DNA of 64,000 nucleotides. Source: Verrucomicrobiota bacterium. GTDB taxonomy: Bacteria > Verrucomicrobiota > Verrucomicrobiia > Limisphaerales > J093. The stretch lies in the NCBI GenBank assembly GCA_016716505.1, contig JADJWF010000005.1:186001-250000 (forward strand). The letters run 5' to 3'. A program made the position numbers and the translations under genes. Positions 1 to 9,060 of this stretch are shown piece by piece (the first letter of the stretch is position 1; each line of letters opens with the position of its first letter). A model generated the notes under the pieces. The model was not told the origin of the DNA and searched no databases. It was given only the letters and a program-made list of their open reading frames with translations.

Positions 1-3000
1 GGCATGGCGTTGCCCGCCGGGTCGGCGAGGCCGGCTGCCAGCACCACGCGATAGCGGCCCGAGGCCAGGCCGAGGCCGAAGTCCAGCGTCACGCCCGGCA
101 GGCCCGGACGGTAGTTCACCGTGCCGCGCGTGATCTCCACGTCGTCGGCGGTGCGATGCTGGCCGTCCGCACCGGCCTCGAAGAGGCGCAGCGCGCCGGC
201 AGTGACGCCAGCGGGGTTGAGCGGCTCGCTCAGCACGGCGGCCACCTGGGTCAGGACGCCGCCCTCCAGCACCGCGCCGAAGCCGGGCACCACCTGCCGC
301 ACCTCGGGCGCGGTGGCGTCGCCGGTGAGAGTGAGCACCAGCTCGGCGCTCTCGCCCACGTTGCCGCCGGTGTCGGTGGCCCGGGCGCGCAGCCGGACGG
401 TGGTGCGCTCGGCGCTCCGGCGCGGCATGAGCACGGCAAAGTCATAGGGCGCCATCGTGTCCGTCGCGGCCAGCACGCCGTCCACGAACAGCTCGACCCG
501 CGCCACGCCCACGTCGTCGGCCGCGTCGGCCACGAACACGCCCACGCGGCCCTCCTCGGCCAGGCCGCCCACATAGGGCGAGCGCAGCGTGACCGTGGGC
601 GGGCGGCCGAAGCGGTCGGCCTCCGCATGACGGATGACGGTGAGGCCCGCCGGGCCGTCGGCCACGAGGGCAAAGTTGCCGCTGAGGACCAGCGCCTCGG
701 CGCGGCCGGGCGTGGGATGTTGCGTATCAAAGCGCAGCCCGGCGCCGTTGGGCCGGAGGTCGAACACCTGCACGTCGTGCGCGCCGTCGTCGGTGCTGTT
801 GGGGTCGCTGGCGGCGATGCCCCGGCCCGTGCCGTCGGGCACGATCTGCTTCCAACCGAACTGGCCGTCGAAGTGGTTGGGCAGCGATCTCAAACTTCCG
901 CCCGCCAGATCGAACACCGCCACGCCGGCCGTGTGGGTCGCGTAGAGCCGGTCGCCCGCCGCGCCCAGGCGCAGCCGACGCCCGCCCGCGCCCCGGCCGC
1001 CCTCGTAGTCCGCGGCGGCCATCTGGCTCAGGTTGATGCCGTTGACCTGCCAGCGCGTCACCTGGAGGCCGGAGCCGAACTGCGAAAGACTCAGCGCGAA
1101 CACCTCCGTGCCCACGACCAGCAGGTCCTCGACCGGCCCGCCGGTGGAAGCCTCGGATAGCGGCGTGCCGGTGCCGGGGTCCACCACGACGATGCGCCCG
1201 CTCTGCAGGCCGACGAAGCCGAAGCCCGCTCCGGCGGCGACGGCCGTGACCGGCGCGCCGAAACCGCGCAGGCCCGGCGCGGCGAGATTCGGCAGTGTGC
1301 TCAAATCCACCAGGGCCACGCCCTGTTCGCCCAGGCCCACCAGCAGGCGGTTGCCCGCGCCGGCGACGCTGCGCGGCTGGCCGGGCAGTTGGAGCCGGCC
1401 CACGAGCGCCGGGATGGCCGGGTTCAGCACGTTGAAGACGCTCACGCCCTGGCTGTCCGCCACCGCCGCCAGATCGCCCACCACGGCGACATCCCACGCG
1501 TAGCCGGGCGTGGGCGCGCCGGCCACCATGCCCAGCGGCTCGGCGGTGGCGCCGTTCACGGGCGTGCCCGCCAGCGCCTCGGCCAGGTCGCTCACGCCGT
1601 CGTCGTCGGTGTCCGCCTTGTTCGGGTTGCTGCCCAGCACCTCCTCGGCGAAGTCCGTCAGGCCATCACCGTCCGTGTCCGGGCCGGTGAGCGGGCGCAA
1701 GATGATGTCGCCGAGCGACAGCCGCGAGCCGCTCTGGCCGGTGGTGAAGTCGAACGTGCCGCCGAACCGGCCGTCATCCGTGACGATGGCGATGCGGTAG
1801 CGGGTCTCCGCCGCCAACTGCCGCGGCTGCGGAAAGAGCTCGGGCCCGCGCCCGCGCCGGCCGCGCACCTGCGCGCCGGTCTCCAAGTTCTGCCGCCAGA
1901 AATAGAACGCACCGGTCACCAGCGAGCGTGTCGGCCCGTCGGCGTGCAGGGCCGCGCCGCGCCGGCTGTCCGACACTTCCAGCGCCACCTCCGGCTCCCC
2001 GGCCGCGCCGGCCGCACCCGTCACCTGCGTCACCGACTTCACCCGTACGGGGACGGCGCCCGCAGAGGGGTTGACCGCCTGCGGCGCGGGCGGGCGTTCC
2101 TCGATGAGCCGGGTGTATTCGAGCGAGCATTCCTGCCCGCACTCGGAGCGGAAATGCAGCATCAGCGTCTTCAGGCCCGGCGTGTCGAACACCGTGCGGA
2201 ATTCCTCGCCGGCGCCGCTGTCGGGAATGCCCTGCGGCGCGTCCCAGGTGATCGTGCCCGCGGTGGTGTCGGGCGCGTAGAACGTCTGCACCTCGCCCAC
2301 GTAGAACGGCCCGATCGGCGCGAACGCCGGCCCGATAAAGCAGCCGGTGAACGGCGCGATGGTCCGGTCCACCACCTCGAATTCCTCGACCACCTCGCAG
2401 GTGCGCCCGCAGTCGGTGATGAGCTTGCGCGTCACGCGCTTCACGCCCGGCTCGCAGAAGACGGTGCGGAACGTCCGCCCAACGCCGCGCGACGGCCGGC
2501 CGCCTTCAACCGTCCACTCGATTCGGCCCGGCGTGTGGTCGAAGGGGCCGAAGATCACCGCCTCGCCCATCCCCAGCGTGCCGCCGAAGAGCAGCGGCTC
2601 CATCGAGCAGACCTCCTCCTCCGAGATGATCACGGTGATGCTCTTGCGCACCGGGCGGTAGCAGTCCGGCGACAGCACGGCGGTGATGCGGTGCTCGCCC
2701 GGTTCGCAGAACTCGAAGTCCACCACGTCGCCGTTGAGGCCCTGCTGGACGGCGGTGGCGCAAAACCAGTTCACGACGCCCGGCGTGTGGGCCTCCGCCT
2801 CCACGCTCAAGCGCCGCCGCCCGTGGCCCATGTCCGCCACGAAGATCGGCCCCATCACGGCGTCGCCCTGCGGCTCGCATTCCTGCACCACCTTGCCGTC
2901 CTTGACCTCGACGCCCGGTTGGACCCCGTGCCAGCCGGGTTGGAGAACGCCCACGCCGGGGTCGGTCTCCACGAACTCGCCATCCGCCGTCACCGTGGCC

Positions 3001-4448
3001 GGACCCACGATCTCCCAGTAGCCCTTGTCGTGGTCGAAGCTCCACAGGGCCGTCTTCGCCCCGGGCGGCAGTTTCACCCCCGTGACCGGGTCGGGCAGGT
3101 TCGGGAAGCGCACCGGCACCGGCGCCGCGAAGTTCCGCGGGCCGTCGGTCTGAATCGTTATCACCAGCGGGAAGTTCAACCCCTCGGGCAGCGGCTCCGG
3201 CAGCCGGTCCGGCGGCACCGGCGCAATGCCCACCCGCCCGCCGCGGTTACCATCGTCATCGAACAGCGCACCGGGGGGGACCAGGATTTGCACCCCCGCC
3301 AGCGCCGGGTTCGCCGCCACCACTTCCGGCACGAACGTCACCGGCGTCGGCTCGGTCGGGCTGACCGGCTGCAGGCTGCCGGCCTTGATCAGCGGCAGGT
3401 AAATCTCGCCCGTGCCGCCGGCCAGGTTGTCGGTCCGACCCGGCACCGCCTCCCACGCCTTGCCCACGAAGGGGTAGTAGTCGCCGTTGGGCCAGGCGCT
3501 GCCCACCGCCGTGCGGCCGTCCACATGCACGAAGAACCGCCCCGCCGGCGCCGGCTCGAGGCGGAAGTTGCCCTGCGCGTCGGTCACCGCCCGCAGCGTC
3601 TCCTCCTGCCCGTCCACGGTGACGATCACGCCCTGGAGCGGACGGTTGAGCGCGTTGGTGCCGGTGTCCGGGCCGGGCACCAGTTCGCTGGCGAACACGC
3701 GTCCGATCACCGCCGTGCGCGGCACCGGCAGGTTGTTGAGCGTGGTAAAGGTGACGATGCCCACGCCGCCCTCGACGCCGTCGCCATCGGCATCCACCAG
3801 CTTGCCCTGCGCGTCGCGCACCTTGTCGCCGTCGAAGACCACCCGCACGCGCGTCGCCCCCGGCAGCGGCTCGAGGTAGAACAGCGTGGCGGTGCGGCGG
3901 TCGGGCGACAGCTCCGTGCGCGTGAGCACGCGCCGGCCGGCGGCCTCGGCGAAGAAGGCGTGGTTGCCCAGCACCACGTCCGCCGCCAGCGGCCGGGTGA
4001 AGCGCAGCACCGTCTCGCGCGCGACGGCCACCCCGTCATCGCCGTCGGCGGGCGAGGACGCGAACTGGGTGACGTTCAAGGGCGCCTCGTCGCGCACCAG
4101 CGGGTCGGTGCCGGCGAGCAGTTCGGTGACGTCGTCGCGGCCGTCGCCGTCGGTGTCCAGCGCGGCGGCGCGGGGGAGCTGCTGGACGCGGAAGAAGCCC
4201 GCCTGCGCCGGCGCGGCCACGCTCAACGGCCCGGCCAGCCCGACGGCCACCGGGGTGTTGATGGCGGTGACGGCGTCGCCGTGCAACAGGCGGCAGTAGC
4301 TGGCAGCCTCGGCGGGAAAGTGCAGCTCGAGCCGGTTGCCCGCTCCGAGTCGGATCTCCTCGATTCGGAAGTCGGCCCGGGCCAAAGCGCCGGGGAGTAT
4401 CAAGGCGGCAGCCACGCCAGCATTTGCGAGACTGAATGCATTCATCAT
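1..4448 (-). CDS. Giant secreted Ig-like/beta-propeller surface protein (3' end outside window)
   Basis: On the minus strand one frame stays open from an ATG pair at 4448/4445 to the left edge, giving at least 1,482 codons with no stop. I chose the start because it begins a signal peptide (MMNAFSLANAGVAAALILPG, then ALARA). The order is: a segment near residues 80-200 that looks like a bacterial SbsA-type Ig-like domain; a carboxypeptidase-regulatory-like segment with the phrase VTDAQGNFRLEPAPAGRFFV; several Cys-containing Ig/PKD-like repeats around residues 500-770; an acidic calcium-binding type-3 motif (TDGDGLTDFAEEVLGSNPNK); then LVIVD-like propeller repeats and a second Ig-like region. 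It is probably an exported adhesin or surface protein. The substrate is unknown and no enzyme motif was seen. There is no clear Shine-Dalgarno site. Long opposite-strand ORFs here are shadows. Confidence 0.85.
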   Translation of the reverse strand, partial: MMNAFSLANAGVAAALILPGALARADFRIEEIRLGAGNRLELHFPAEAASYCRLLHGDAVTAINTPVAVGLAGPLSVAAPAQAGFFRVQQLPRAAALDTDGDGRDDVTELLAGTDPLVRDEAPLNVTQFASSPADGDDGVAVARETVLRFTRPLAADVVLGNHAFFAEAAGRRVLTRTELSPDRRTATLFYLEPLPGATRVRVVFDGDKVRDAQGKLVDADGDGVEGGVGIVTFTTLNNLPVPRTAVIGRVFASELVPGPDTGTNALNRPLQGVIVTVDGQEETLRAVTDAQGNFRLEPAPAGRFFVHVDGRTAVGSAWPNGDYYPFVGKAWEAVPGRTDNLAGGTGEIYLPLIKAGSLQPVSPTEPTPVTFVPEVVAANPALAGVQILVPPGALFDDDGNRGGRVGIAPVPPDRLPEPLPEGLNFPLVITIQTDGPRNFAAPVPVRFPNLPDPVTGVKLPPGAKTALWSFDHDKGYWEIVGPATVTADGEFVETDPGVGVLQPGWHGVQPGVEVKDGKVVQECEPQGDAVMGPIFVADMGHGRRRLSVEAEAHTPGVVNWFCATAVQQGLNGDVVDFEFCEPGEHRITAVLSPDCYRPVRKSITVIISEEEVCSMEPLLFGGTLGMGEAVIFGPFDHTPGRIEWTVEGGRPSRGVGRTFRTVFCEPGVKRVTRKLITDCGRTCEVVEEFEVVDRTIAPFTGCFIGPAFAPIGPFYVGEVQTFYAPDTTAGTITWDAPQGIPDSGAGEEFRTVFDTPGLKTLMLHFRSECGQECSLEYTRLIEERPPAPQAVNPSAGAVPVRVKSVTQVTGAAGAAGEPEVALEVSDSRRGAALHADGPTRSLVTGAFYFWRQNLETGAQVRGRRGRGPELFPQPRQLAAETRYRIAIVTDDGRFGGTFDFTTGQSGSRLSLGDIILRPLTGPDTDGDGLTDFAEEVLGSNPNKADTDDDGVSDLAEALAGTPVNGATAEPLGMVAGAPTPGYAWDVAVVGDLAAVADSQGVSVFNVLNPAIPALVGRLQLPGQPRSVAGAGNRLLVGLGEQGVALVDLSTLPNLAAPGLRGFGAPVTAVAAGAGFGFVGLQSGRIVVVDPGTGTPLSEASTGGPVEDLLVVGTEVFALSLSQFGSGLQVTRWQVNGINLSQMAAADYEGGRGAGGRRLRLGAAGDRLYATHTAGVAVFDLAGGSLRSLPNHFDGQFGWKQIVPDGTGRGIAASDPNSTDDGAHDVQVFDLRPNGAGLRFDTQHPTPGRAEALVLSGNFALVADGPAGLTVIRHAEADRFGRPPTVTLRSPYVGGLAEEGRVGVFVADAADDVGVARVELFVDGVLAATDTMAPYDFAVLMPRRSAERTTVRLRARATDTGGNVGESAELVLTLTGDATAPEVRQVVPGFGAVLEGGVLTQVAAVLSEPLNPAGVTAGALRLFEAGADGQHRTADDVEITRGTVNYRPGLPGVTLDFGLGLASGRYRVVLAAGLADPAGNAM

Positions 4449-4469
4449 ATGATCGGCTATACCGATCTG

Positions 4470-4875
4470 TAAACCAAACCAGCAAGGAGAAAGTTTTTGC
4501 AAGTACGGCGAGCGGAGTGTTCGTCAACTGTCGGATGGAGAGGGGCGATCAAGGCGGGTTGGGTCTGAGGTGAAACTGGGGGTTGGCTTTCCGCCAGTCG
4601 CTTCAAGCGGTTGGTGAGGCCGGCAGTTCTTCGGGTACCAGCAGCCGGTCGAACCGGCCCGAATGCCAGCTCCGGCCCTGTCGTTTGAAGCGACGGTTGA
4701 TGGTGACCTCGATGCTTTTCCCGCCGGCACCTGAGCTATTCTTGACGAACGGCGGGGTGAGGCCGCGGGCGTGTCGCACTGCGGCGGGGATATGCCGCCG
4801 GGGCTCACTGCCCTGCCGATTGCCCAAGCGGCAGCCGAACAGGGCGTAGGACGTCTTCGGCAATTGGCGTCGCAA
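4470..4875 (-). pseudogene. Decayed gene fragment, possibly a transposase C-terminus
   Basis: A minus-strand reading frame from about 4875 gives a basic segment containing the phrase IEVTINRRFKRQGRSW, followed by RFDRLLVPEEL. It stops at 4603. Shifting frame near 4625 continues a plausible tail (TNRLKRLAESQPPVSPQ...) to about 4470. This pattern is what a frameshifted gene would give. The Arg/Lys-rich 'RRFKRQGRSW' style recalls the ends of some transposases, but I cannot name a family. Its edges are approximate. Confidence 0.3.
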
Positions 4876-5143
4876 AGTCGCCAGTCTGCCCAGTGCCCGG
4901 CGCCAGGCCCTGGGTCTGGGCGCGTGCTACCAGCACTGCGGCCGGCTCACCCTGCCCGGCGACGACGCCTTCCCCGACCCACCGGGGGCCATCGCCCCCG
5001 GAGACGCCCAGCGCCCTCTGCTCGACACCCGCCCGGCGCCGTGCGCCTGCCAACCCAACAGCCTGCGCCCGAGCCTCCTGACGGTTGACGGACACGACCG
5101 CATGGTTCCCACCTGTTGCATGGGAGTGCAGAGGAACGGTTGA
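4850..5143 (+). pseudogene. Orphan Cys-rich 3' gene fragment
   Basis: After an in-frame TAG at 4847-4849 a frame of about 97 codons runs to TGA at 5141-5143 with no usable ATG/GTG/TTG start in its first two-thirds, so it looks like the 3' end of a gene whose front is lost. The peptide has protein-like composition with cysteines in CYQHC, CAC and CC arrangements and ends VPTCCMGVQRNG. A terminator-like hairpin follows 15 bp later. I do not recognise the family. It could be chance open frame in GC-rich DNA. Confidence 0.25.
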
Positions 5144-5157
5144 TCACGGAATTGTGG

Positions 5158-5202
5158 CGGGGGGCCACGACGGGCCGCAGCCGCCCCCCCGTTTTTGTTT
5201 TT
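5158..5202 (+). terminator. Candidate rho-independent terminator
   Basis: A CGGGGGG arm (5158-5164) can pair with CCCCCCG (5185-5191) across a 20-nt GC-rich loop and is directly followed by TTTTTGTTTTT. It is oriented to end plus-strand transcription coming from the fragment that stops at 5143, just ahead of rarA. Confidence 0.45.
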
Positions 5203-5233
5203 CTGCTGTCGCCGCCGGGATTACAACGTCTCC

Positions 5234-6613
5234 GTGCCTGATGATCTCTTCGGCCAAGCCCCCCCTGCCGGTTCAGGCGAGACCGCCGAGCCTGCCAGCC
5301 GGGGCACGGCGGCAATGCCGCTGGCAGCCAGGATGCGCCCGCGCTCGCTCGCCGAATACGTGGGTCAAACGCACATTCTCGGTCCGGGCTGCCTCCTGCG
5401 ACGCGCGATCGAAGCCGACCGCCTGCAGTCGCTGATCTTCTACGGGCCGCCAGGGACCGGAAAAACTTCACTGGCCCAGGTCATTGCCGCCCACACGCGC
5501 TCGCGATTTGTCCGGCTCAGCGGGGTGGAATCGAGCGTTGCCGACATCCGCAGGGAACTGGCAGCCGCCGCAAACCGCCTGAGCAACGTTGGCCAGTTCA
5601 CCATTTTGTTTGTGGACGAGATTCACCGCTTCAACAAGGCGCAGCAGGAGGTACTCCTGCCCGAGGTCGAAAGCGGCGTGGTGCGGCTGATCGGGGCCAC
5701 GACCCACAATCCGTTCTTCTTCGTCAATTCGCCCCTCGTCTCGCGTTCGCAGATCTTCGAGCTTCTGCCCTTGGAGGAAGCGGACTTGTGCGGCCTGCTC
5801 ACGCGCGCCCTGGCCGATCGCGAACGCGGTCTGGGCTTCCTGAAGACGGCGGTGGCCGAAGAGGCAGTGCGGCATCTGGCGCGCGTGGCGGACGGCGACG
5901 CGCGGAAGGCGTTAAACGCCCTCGAAATCGCCGTTCTGACGACGCCCCCGGACGCCGACGGAACCATCCGCGTCTCGTTGGCGATCGCCGAGCAGAGCAT
6001 CCAGAAAAAGGCGGTGGTGTACGACGGAGATGGCGATGCCCACTACGACACGATTTCAGCCTTCATCAAATCGGTGCGTGGCAGCGACGTGGACGCCGCC
6101 CTCTACTGGCTGGCCAAGATGATTCATGCCGGGGAAGACCCGCGCTTCATCACGCGGCGGCTGATGATCCTCGCGGCCGAGGACATCGGACTGGCCGATC
6201 CAATGGGGCTGGTTCTGACGGTGGCCGCGCACCAGGCGGCGGAGTTCGTCGGCTGGCCCGAAGCGCGCATACCGGTGGCGGAGGCGACGATCTATCTGGC
6301 CGCCGCCCACAAGAGCAACACCGCCATCCTGGCCATTGACGCCGCGCTGGCCGATGTTCGCCAAGGCCGGACGCTGGCCGTTCCGAGCCATCTGCGCGAC
6401 GCGCATTATCCGGGCGCTCAGAGTCTCGGCCGCGGCGTGGGTTACCAGTACGCCCACGAGCGTCCGGAGCATTTTGTGGCGCAGGATTATCTCGGCGCCA
6501 TGCGTCGCTATTACGAACCGGGCGAACTGGGAGTGGAAAAGAAGATCAAAGAGCGCGTGGACCGCTGGCGGGCAGCACTGGCAGAAACGCGACCCTCCCC
6601 ATTCGCCGGATGA
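5234..6613 (+). CDS. rarA: Replication-associated recombination protein A (RarA/MgsA AAA+ ATPase)
   Basis: This is a clamp-loader-like AAA+ ATPase that acts at stalled replication forks. Walker A GPPGTGKTS lies at about residues 71-79 and Walker B with the DEIHRF signature near 128-133. The conserved RPRSLAEYVGQ entry motif and the C-terminal tetramerisation region (DIGLADPMGL, then YPGAQSLGRG) are present. The 459-residue length from GTG 5234 matches the family (about 440-450). The GTG start (VPDDLFGQA) is preferred over a TTG at 5195 because RarA proteins usually open with a short 'DLF' segment. It is the first gene of a tight plus-strand group, and its TGA overlaps the next ATG (ATGA). Confidence 0.95.
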   Translation: MPDDLFGQAPPAGSGETAEPASRGTAAMPLAARMRPRSLAEYVGQTHILGPGCLLRRAIEADRLQSLIFYGPPGTGKTSLAQVIAAHTRSRFVRLSGVESSVADIRRELAAAANRLSNVGQFTILFVDEIHRFNKAQQEVLLPEVESGVVRLIGATTHNPFFFVNSPLVSRSQIFELLPLEEADLCGLLTRALADRERGLGFLKTAVAEEAVRHLARVADGDARKALNALEIAVLTTPPDADGTIRVSLAIAEQSIQKKAVVYDGDGDAHYDTISAFIKSVRGSDVDAALYWLAKMIHAGEDPRFITRRLMILAAEDIGLADPMGLVLTVAAHQAAEFVGWPEARIPVAEATIYLAAAHKSNTAILAIDAALADVRQGRTLAVPSHLRDAHYPGAQSLGRGVGYQYAHERPEHFVAQDYLGAMRRYYEPGELGVEKKIKERVDRWRAALAETRPSPFAG

Positions 6614-7254
6614 CGGAGCGGAGCACTCCCCATCGCGACTCCATGTTGGACTTTCCCGGAACGGATTCGTCGCTGGCCAGCGCAAAGGCGGCCTTGCGTC
6701 AGGCCATGCGCCAGCGCGCTCGGTCTCTGACGCCGGAGGAGCGCGCGACCGCTTCGCTGGGACTCGCCCGCACACTTCGGGCGCAACCGCTCTGGGCTTC
6801 CGCGCGTCGTGTGGCAGCGTTCGCGCCCCGGCTTGACGAACCGGATCTTGAGCCAGTGCTGAAGGGGTTCTGTCGCGATGGCGGATGGTTGTACCTGCCG
6901 CGCTGGAGCCCGGAACGAAACGCTTACGACTTTGCGCGCGTCCAGGAGTGGGAACGGGACCTGGGAACCGGAGCCTTTGGGCTGCGTGAACCGGGGCCCC
7001 AATGCCCGCCGCTCGACAACAAGCAACTGGACTTGGTTCTGGTGCCCGGTCTAGCTTTTGGCCCGGGTGGTGAGCGGCTCGGACGGGGAAAAGGGTTTTA
7101 TGACCGGCTGCTGCCCCAAGTGAGCGGGGCGCTCTGCGGGGTGGGGTACGACTGGCAAGTGCTGCCGGAGGTGCCCGCGGGGGCGCATGATCATCGGTTG
7201 GACTACATCGTGACGCCGACACGTTGGATTGCCTGCGGGCCGCGTGCGGCTTGA
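6610..7254 (+). CDS. 5-formyltetrahydrofolate cyclo-ligase (MTHFS family)
   Basis: The enzyme converts 5-formyl-THF to 5,10-methenyl-THF using ATP in cytosolic one-carbon metabolism. The family signature GPGGERLGRGKGFYDRLL is at about residues 153-170, preceded by the hydrophobic LDLVLVPGLAF strand. An N-terminal basic segment (AKAALRQAMRQRARSLTPEER) matches the phosphate-binding entry of the fold. The 214-residue length is slightly long, and an internal ATG at 6652 would remove a 14-residue extension. The start overlaps the rarA stop by ATGA, so the two are probably translationally coupled. RNase Y starts 3 bp downstream. Confidence 0.92.
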   Translation: MTERSTPHRDSMLDFPGTDSSLASAKAALRQAMRQRARSLTPEERATASLGLARTLRAQPLWASARRVAAFAPRLDEPDLEPVLKGFCRDGGWLYLPRWSPERNAYDFARVQEWERDLGTGAFGLREPGPQCPPLDNKQLDLVLVPGLAFGPGGERLGRGKGFYDRLLPQVSGALCGVGYDWQVLPEVPAGAHDHRLDYIVTPTRWIACGPRAA

Positions 7255-7256
7255 AA

Positions 7257-8825
7257 ATGATTCTGCTGGCGCAAATTCACTGGTTGGAGGCCGGGGTATG
7301 CTTTGCGTTGGGGCTGTTCGCCGGGTTTCTGCTCTGGCGGTGGCGCCAACGAATGGCCGGGCTTTCGGCGGAGCGCGAACGGTCTGCAGCGCTTGAAGCC
7401 GCGCGAAGAGAGGCCGACACCATCCTGCGCGAAGCCAGGGCGCACGGGCTGGAGGAAGCCGACCGGCTGCGGAAGGAAGTCGCGGATGAAACCAGCCGAC
7501 GCCTGACCGAGTTGGAGTCCCGGCAGAGCCGGCTGGATGAGCGCGAGCAACTGATCAACCGGCAGCTTTCCCAACTCGTCGAGCGCGAGGATTGCCTGCG
7601 GACGGAGCGGCGTGAACTGGAGGCCGAGCGCGGCCGGCTGGCGGCCGCACAGGGCGAACTGACGGCCTTGGAGCGCCGCCGCCGCGAGGAATTGTCCCGG
7701 GTCGCCGGTCTCTCGGAGGCGGAAGCCCGGCAAGCGTTTCTCGCCGAAATCGAACGCGAATGTCAGCACGACGCGGCGGAGATGGTTCGCCGGGTGTTGG
7801 AGGAGGCGCGGGGCCGGGCGGAAGAACAGGCGCGCCGAATTGTGGGGCTGGCGATCCAGCGTTACGCCGGCCAACACACGTTCGAGACCACGACGGCCAC
7901 CGTGGCCCTCAACGGCGACGAGATCAAAGGACGGATCATCGGCCGGGAAGGTCGCAACATCCGTTCGTTTGAATCGGCCACCGGGGTCACGGTGCTGATA
8001 GATGACACGCCCGGCGCGGTGGTGCTTTCCGGCTTTGACCCCGTGAAGCGGGAAATCGCCCGGCAGGCCATGGAACTGCTGGTCGCCGACGGGCGTATCC
8101 ACCCCACCCGGATCGAGGAGGTGGTGGAAAAGGTCAAACAGGAAACGGAGCAAACCATCGAACGGATGGGAGCCGAGGCGGTGTACCGGGTCGGTCTGCC
8201 GCCGCTGCACCCGGAACTGGTGAAGCTCCTGGGCCGGCTCCACTTTCGGTACAGCTACAACCAGAACATCCTCGACCACTCGGTGGAGGTCGCCCAGCTC
8301 GTCGGCATCATGGCCAGCGAACTGGGACTGGACCCCATGCTGGCGCGGCGGGCCGGACTGCTCCACGACATCGGCAAGGCTGTCAACCACGAGGTTGAAG
8401 GCGCTCATGCGGCCGTGGGGGCCGACATCGCCCGCCGCTACGGCGAGTGCGAGGAGGTTGTCAACGGTGTGGCGTCCCACCACGACGAAGTGCCCCACAA
8501 CGGAGTGCTTGGCCTGCTGGTGAGCGCAGCCGACGCGATCAGCGCGTCGCGCCCCGGTGCCCGCTCGGAATCCATGGACACTTACCTGAAGCGGCTCGAG
8601 AACCTTGAGCGAATTGCTTCGTCCTTCGAAGGCGTGGAGAAGTGCTATGCCGTCCAGGCGGGACGGGAAGTCCGCGTCCTGGTCCAACCGGACCGCGTGT
8701 CGGACGACGAAGCCACCATGCTCGCCCGGAAGATCGCCCGCCGCATCGAGGACGAACTGCTCTACCCGGGGCAGATCCGGGTGACGATCGTGCGGGAAAA
8801 ACGTTGCGTGGAGTTCGCCAAGTGA
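7257..8825 (+). CDS. rny: Ribonuclease Y
   Basis: RNase Y is a membrane-anchored endoribonuclease that initiates mRNA decay. The architecture is complete: an N-terminal transmembrane helix (residues 5-24), a long Glu/Arg-rich coiled coil (about 30-190), a KH RNA-binding domain with KGRIIGREGRNIRSFE near 220-236, and an HD phosphohydrolase domain with ILDHSVEVA and LLHDIGK (catalytic His-Asp at about 370-371). The 522-residue length is typical. ATG 7257 is used rather than an upstream start at 7224, which would overlap the preceding gene and put a non-conserved tail before the membrane anchor. It ends the plus-strand group, and a convergent lipoprotein gene follows. Confidence 0.96.
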   Translation: MILLAQIHWLEAGVCFALGLFAGFLLWRWRQRMAGLSAERERSAALEAARREADTILREARAHGLEEADRLRKEVADETSRRLTELESRQSRLDEREQLINRQLSQLVEREDCLRTERRELEAERGRLAAAQGELTALERRRREELSRVAGLSEAEARQAFLAEIERECQHDAAEMVRRVLEEARGRAEEQARRIVGLAIQRYAGQHTFETTTATVALNGDEIKGRIIGREGRNIRSFESATGVTVLIDDTPGAVVLSGFDPVKREIARQAMELLVADGRIHPTRIEEVVEKVKQETEQTIERMGAEAVYRVGLPPLHPELVKLLGRLHFRYSYNQNILDHSVEVAQLVGIMASELGLDPMLARRAGLLHDIGKAVNHEVEGAHAAVGADIARRYGECEEVVNGVASHHDEVPHNGVLGLLVSAADAISASRPGARSESMDTYLKRLENLERIASSFEGVEKCYAVQAGREVRVLVQPDRVSDDEATMLARKIARRIEDELLYPGQIRVTIVREKRCVEFAK

Positions 8826-8874
8826 TCGTCGCCACCGGGCGGTTCACGCGACGGCCCGGGGGTGACGCAACTCG

Positions 8875-9060
8875 CTAGCGACCCTCCATCATCCCGGCGG
8901 GCAAGCCGCCTTCCCAAGATTTGGGAGTATTCCAAGGACGCTCGGAGAGGTTCTCCGTATCGTCGGTGGTGGCGCAACCTGCGAGCACCCAGAAACCGGC
9001 CGCCAAGAGCGCGCCAAGAAGTCGGCTCCGCGTTTTCCCGATGGGCCACCGATCGTTCAT
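8875..9060 (-). CDS. Small predicted lipoprotein
   Basis: This is a 61-residue protein with a basic start (MNDRWPIGKTRSR), a hydrophobic helix and a lipobox VLAGC, so the mature protein would begin at Cys about 29 and carry only about 30 residues ending GGLPAGMMEGR. It starts at ATG 9060, overlapping by one base the TGA of the upstream coiled-coil gene, so the two are probably co-translated. The function is unknown. The small mature part suggests a periplasmic peptide tether rather than an enzyme. Confidence 0.7.
   Translation of the reverse strand: MNDRWPIGKTRSRLLGALLAAGFWVLAGCATTDDTENLSERPWNTPKSWEGGLPAGMMEGR

Larger units (their letters stand above)
4449..5233. other. Intergenic region with decayed gene fragments
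   Basis: This 785-bp stretch between divergently oriented genes has no intact gene. It holds two coding-looking fragments without proper ends, listed separately at 4470-4875 (-) and 4850-5143 (+), and a GC-rich hairpin with a T-tract at 5158-5202. Neither fragment could be assigned to a family with certainty. No tRNA or complete insertion sequence was seen. Confidence 0.5.

Noticed and set aside
1389..4472. A 1,027-codon plus-strand ORF.
   Set aside because: It is antisense to the giant minus-strand frame, its translation is His/Arg/Ala-rich low-complexity text, and the minus frame has a signal peptide and domain motifs.
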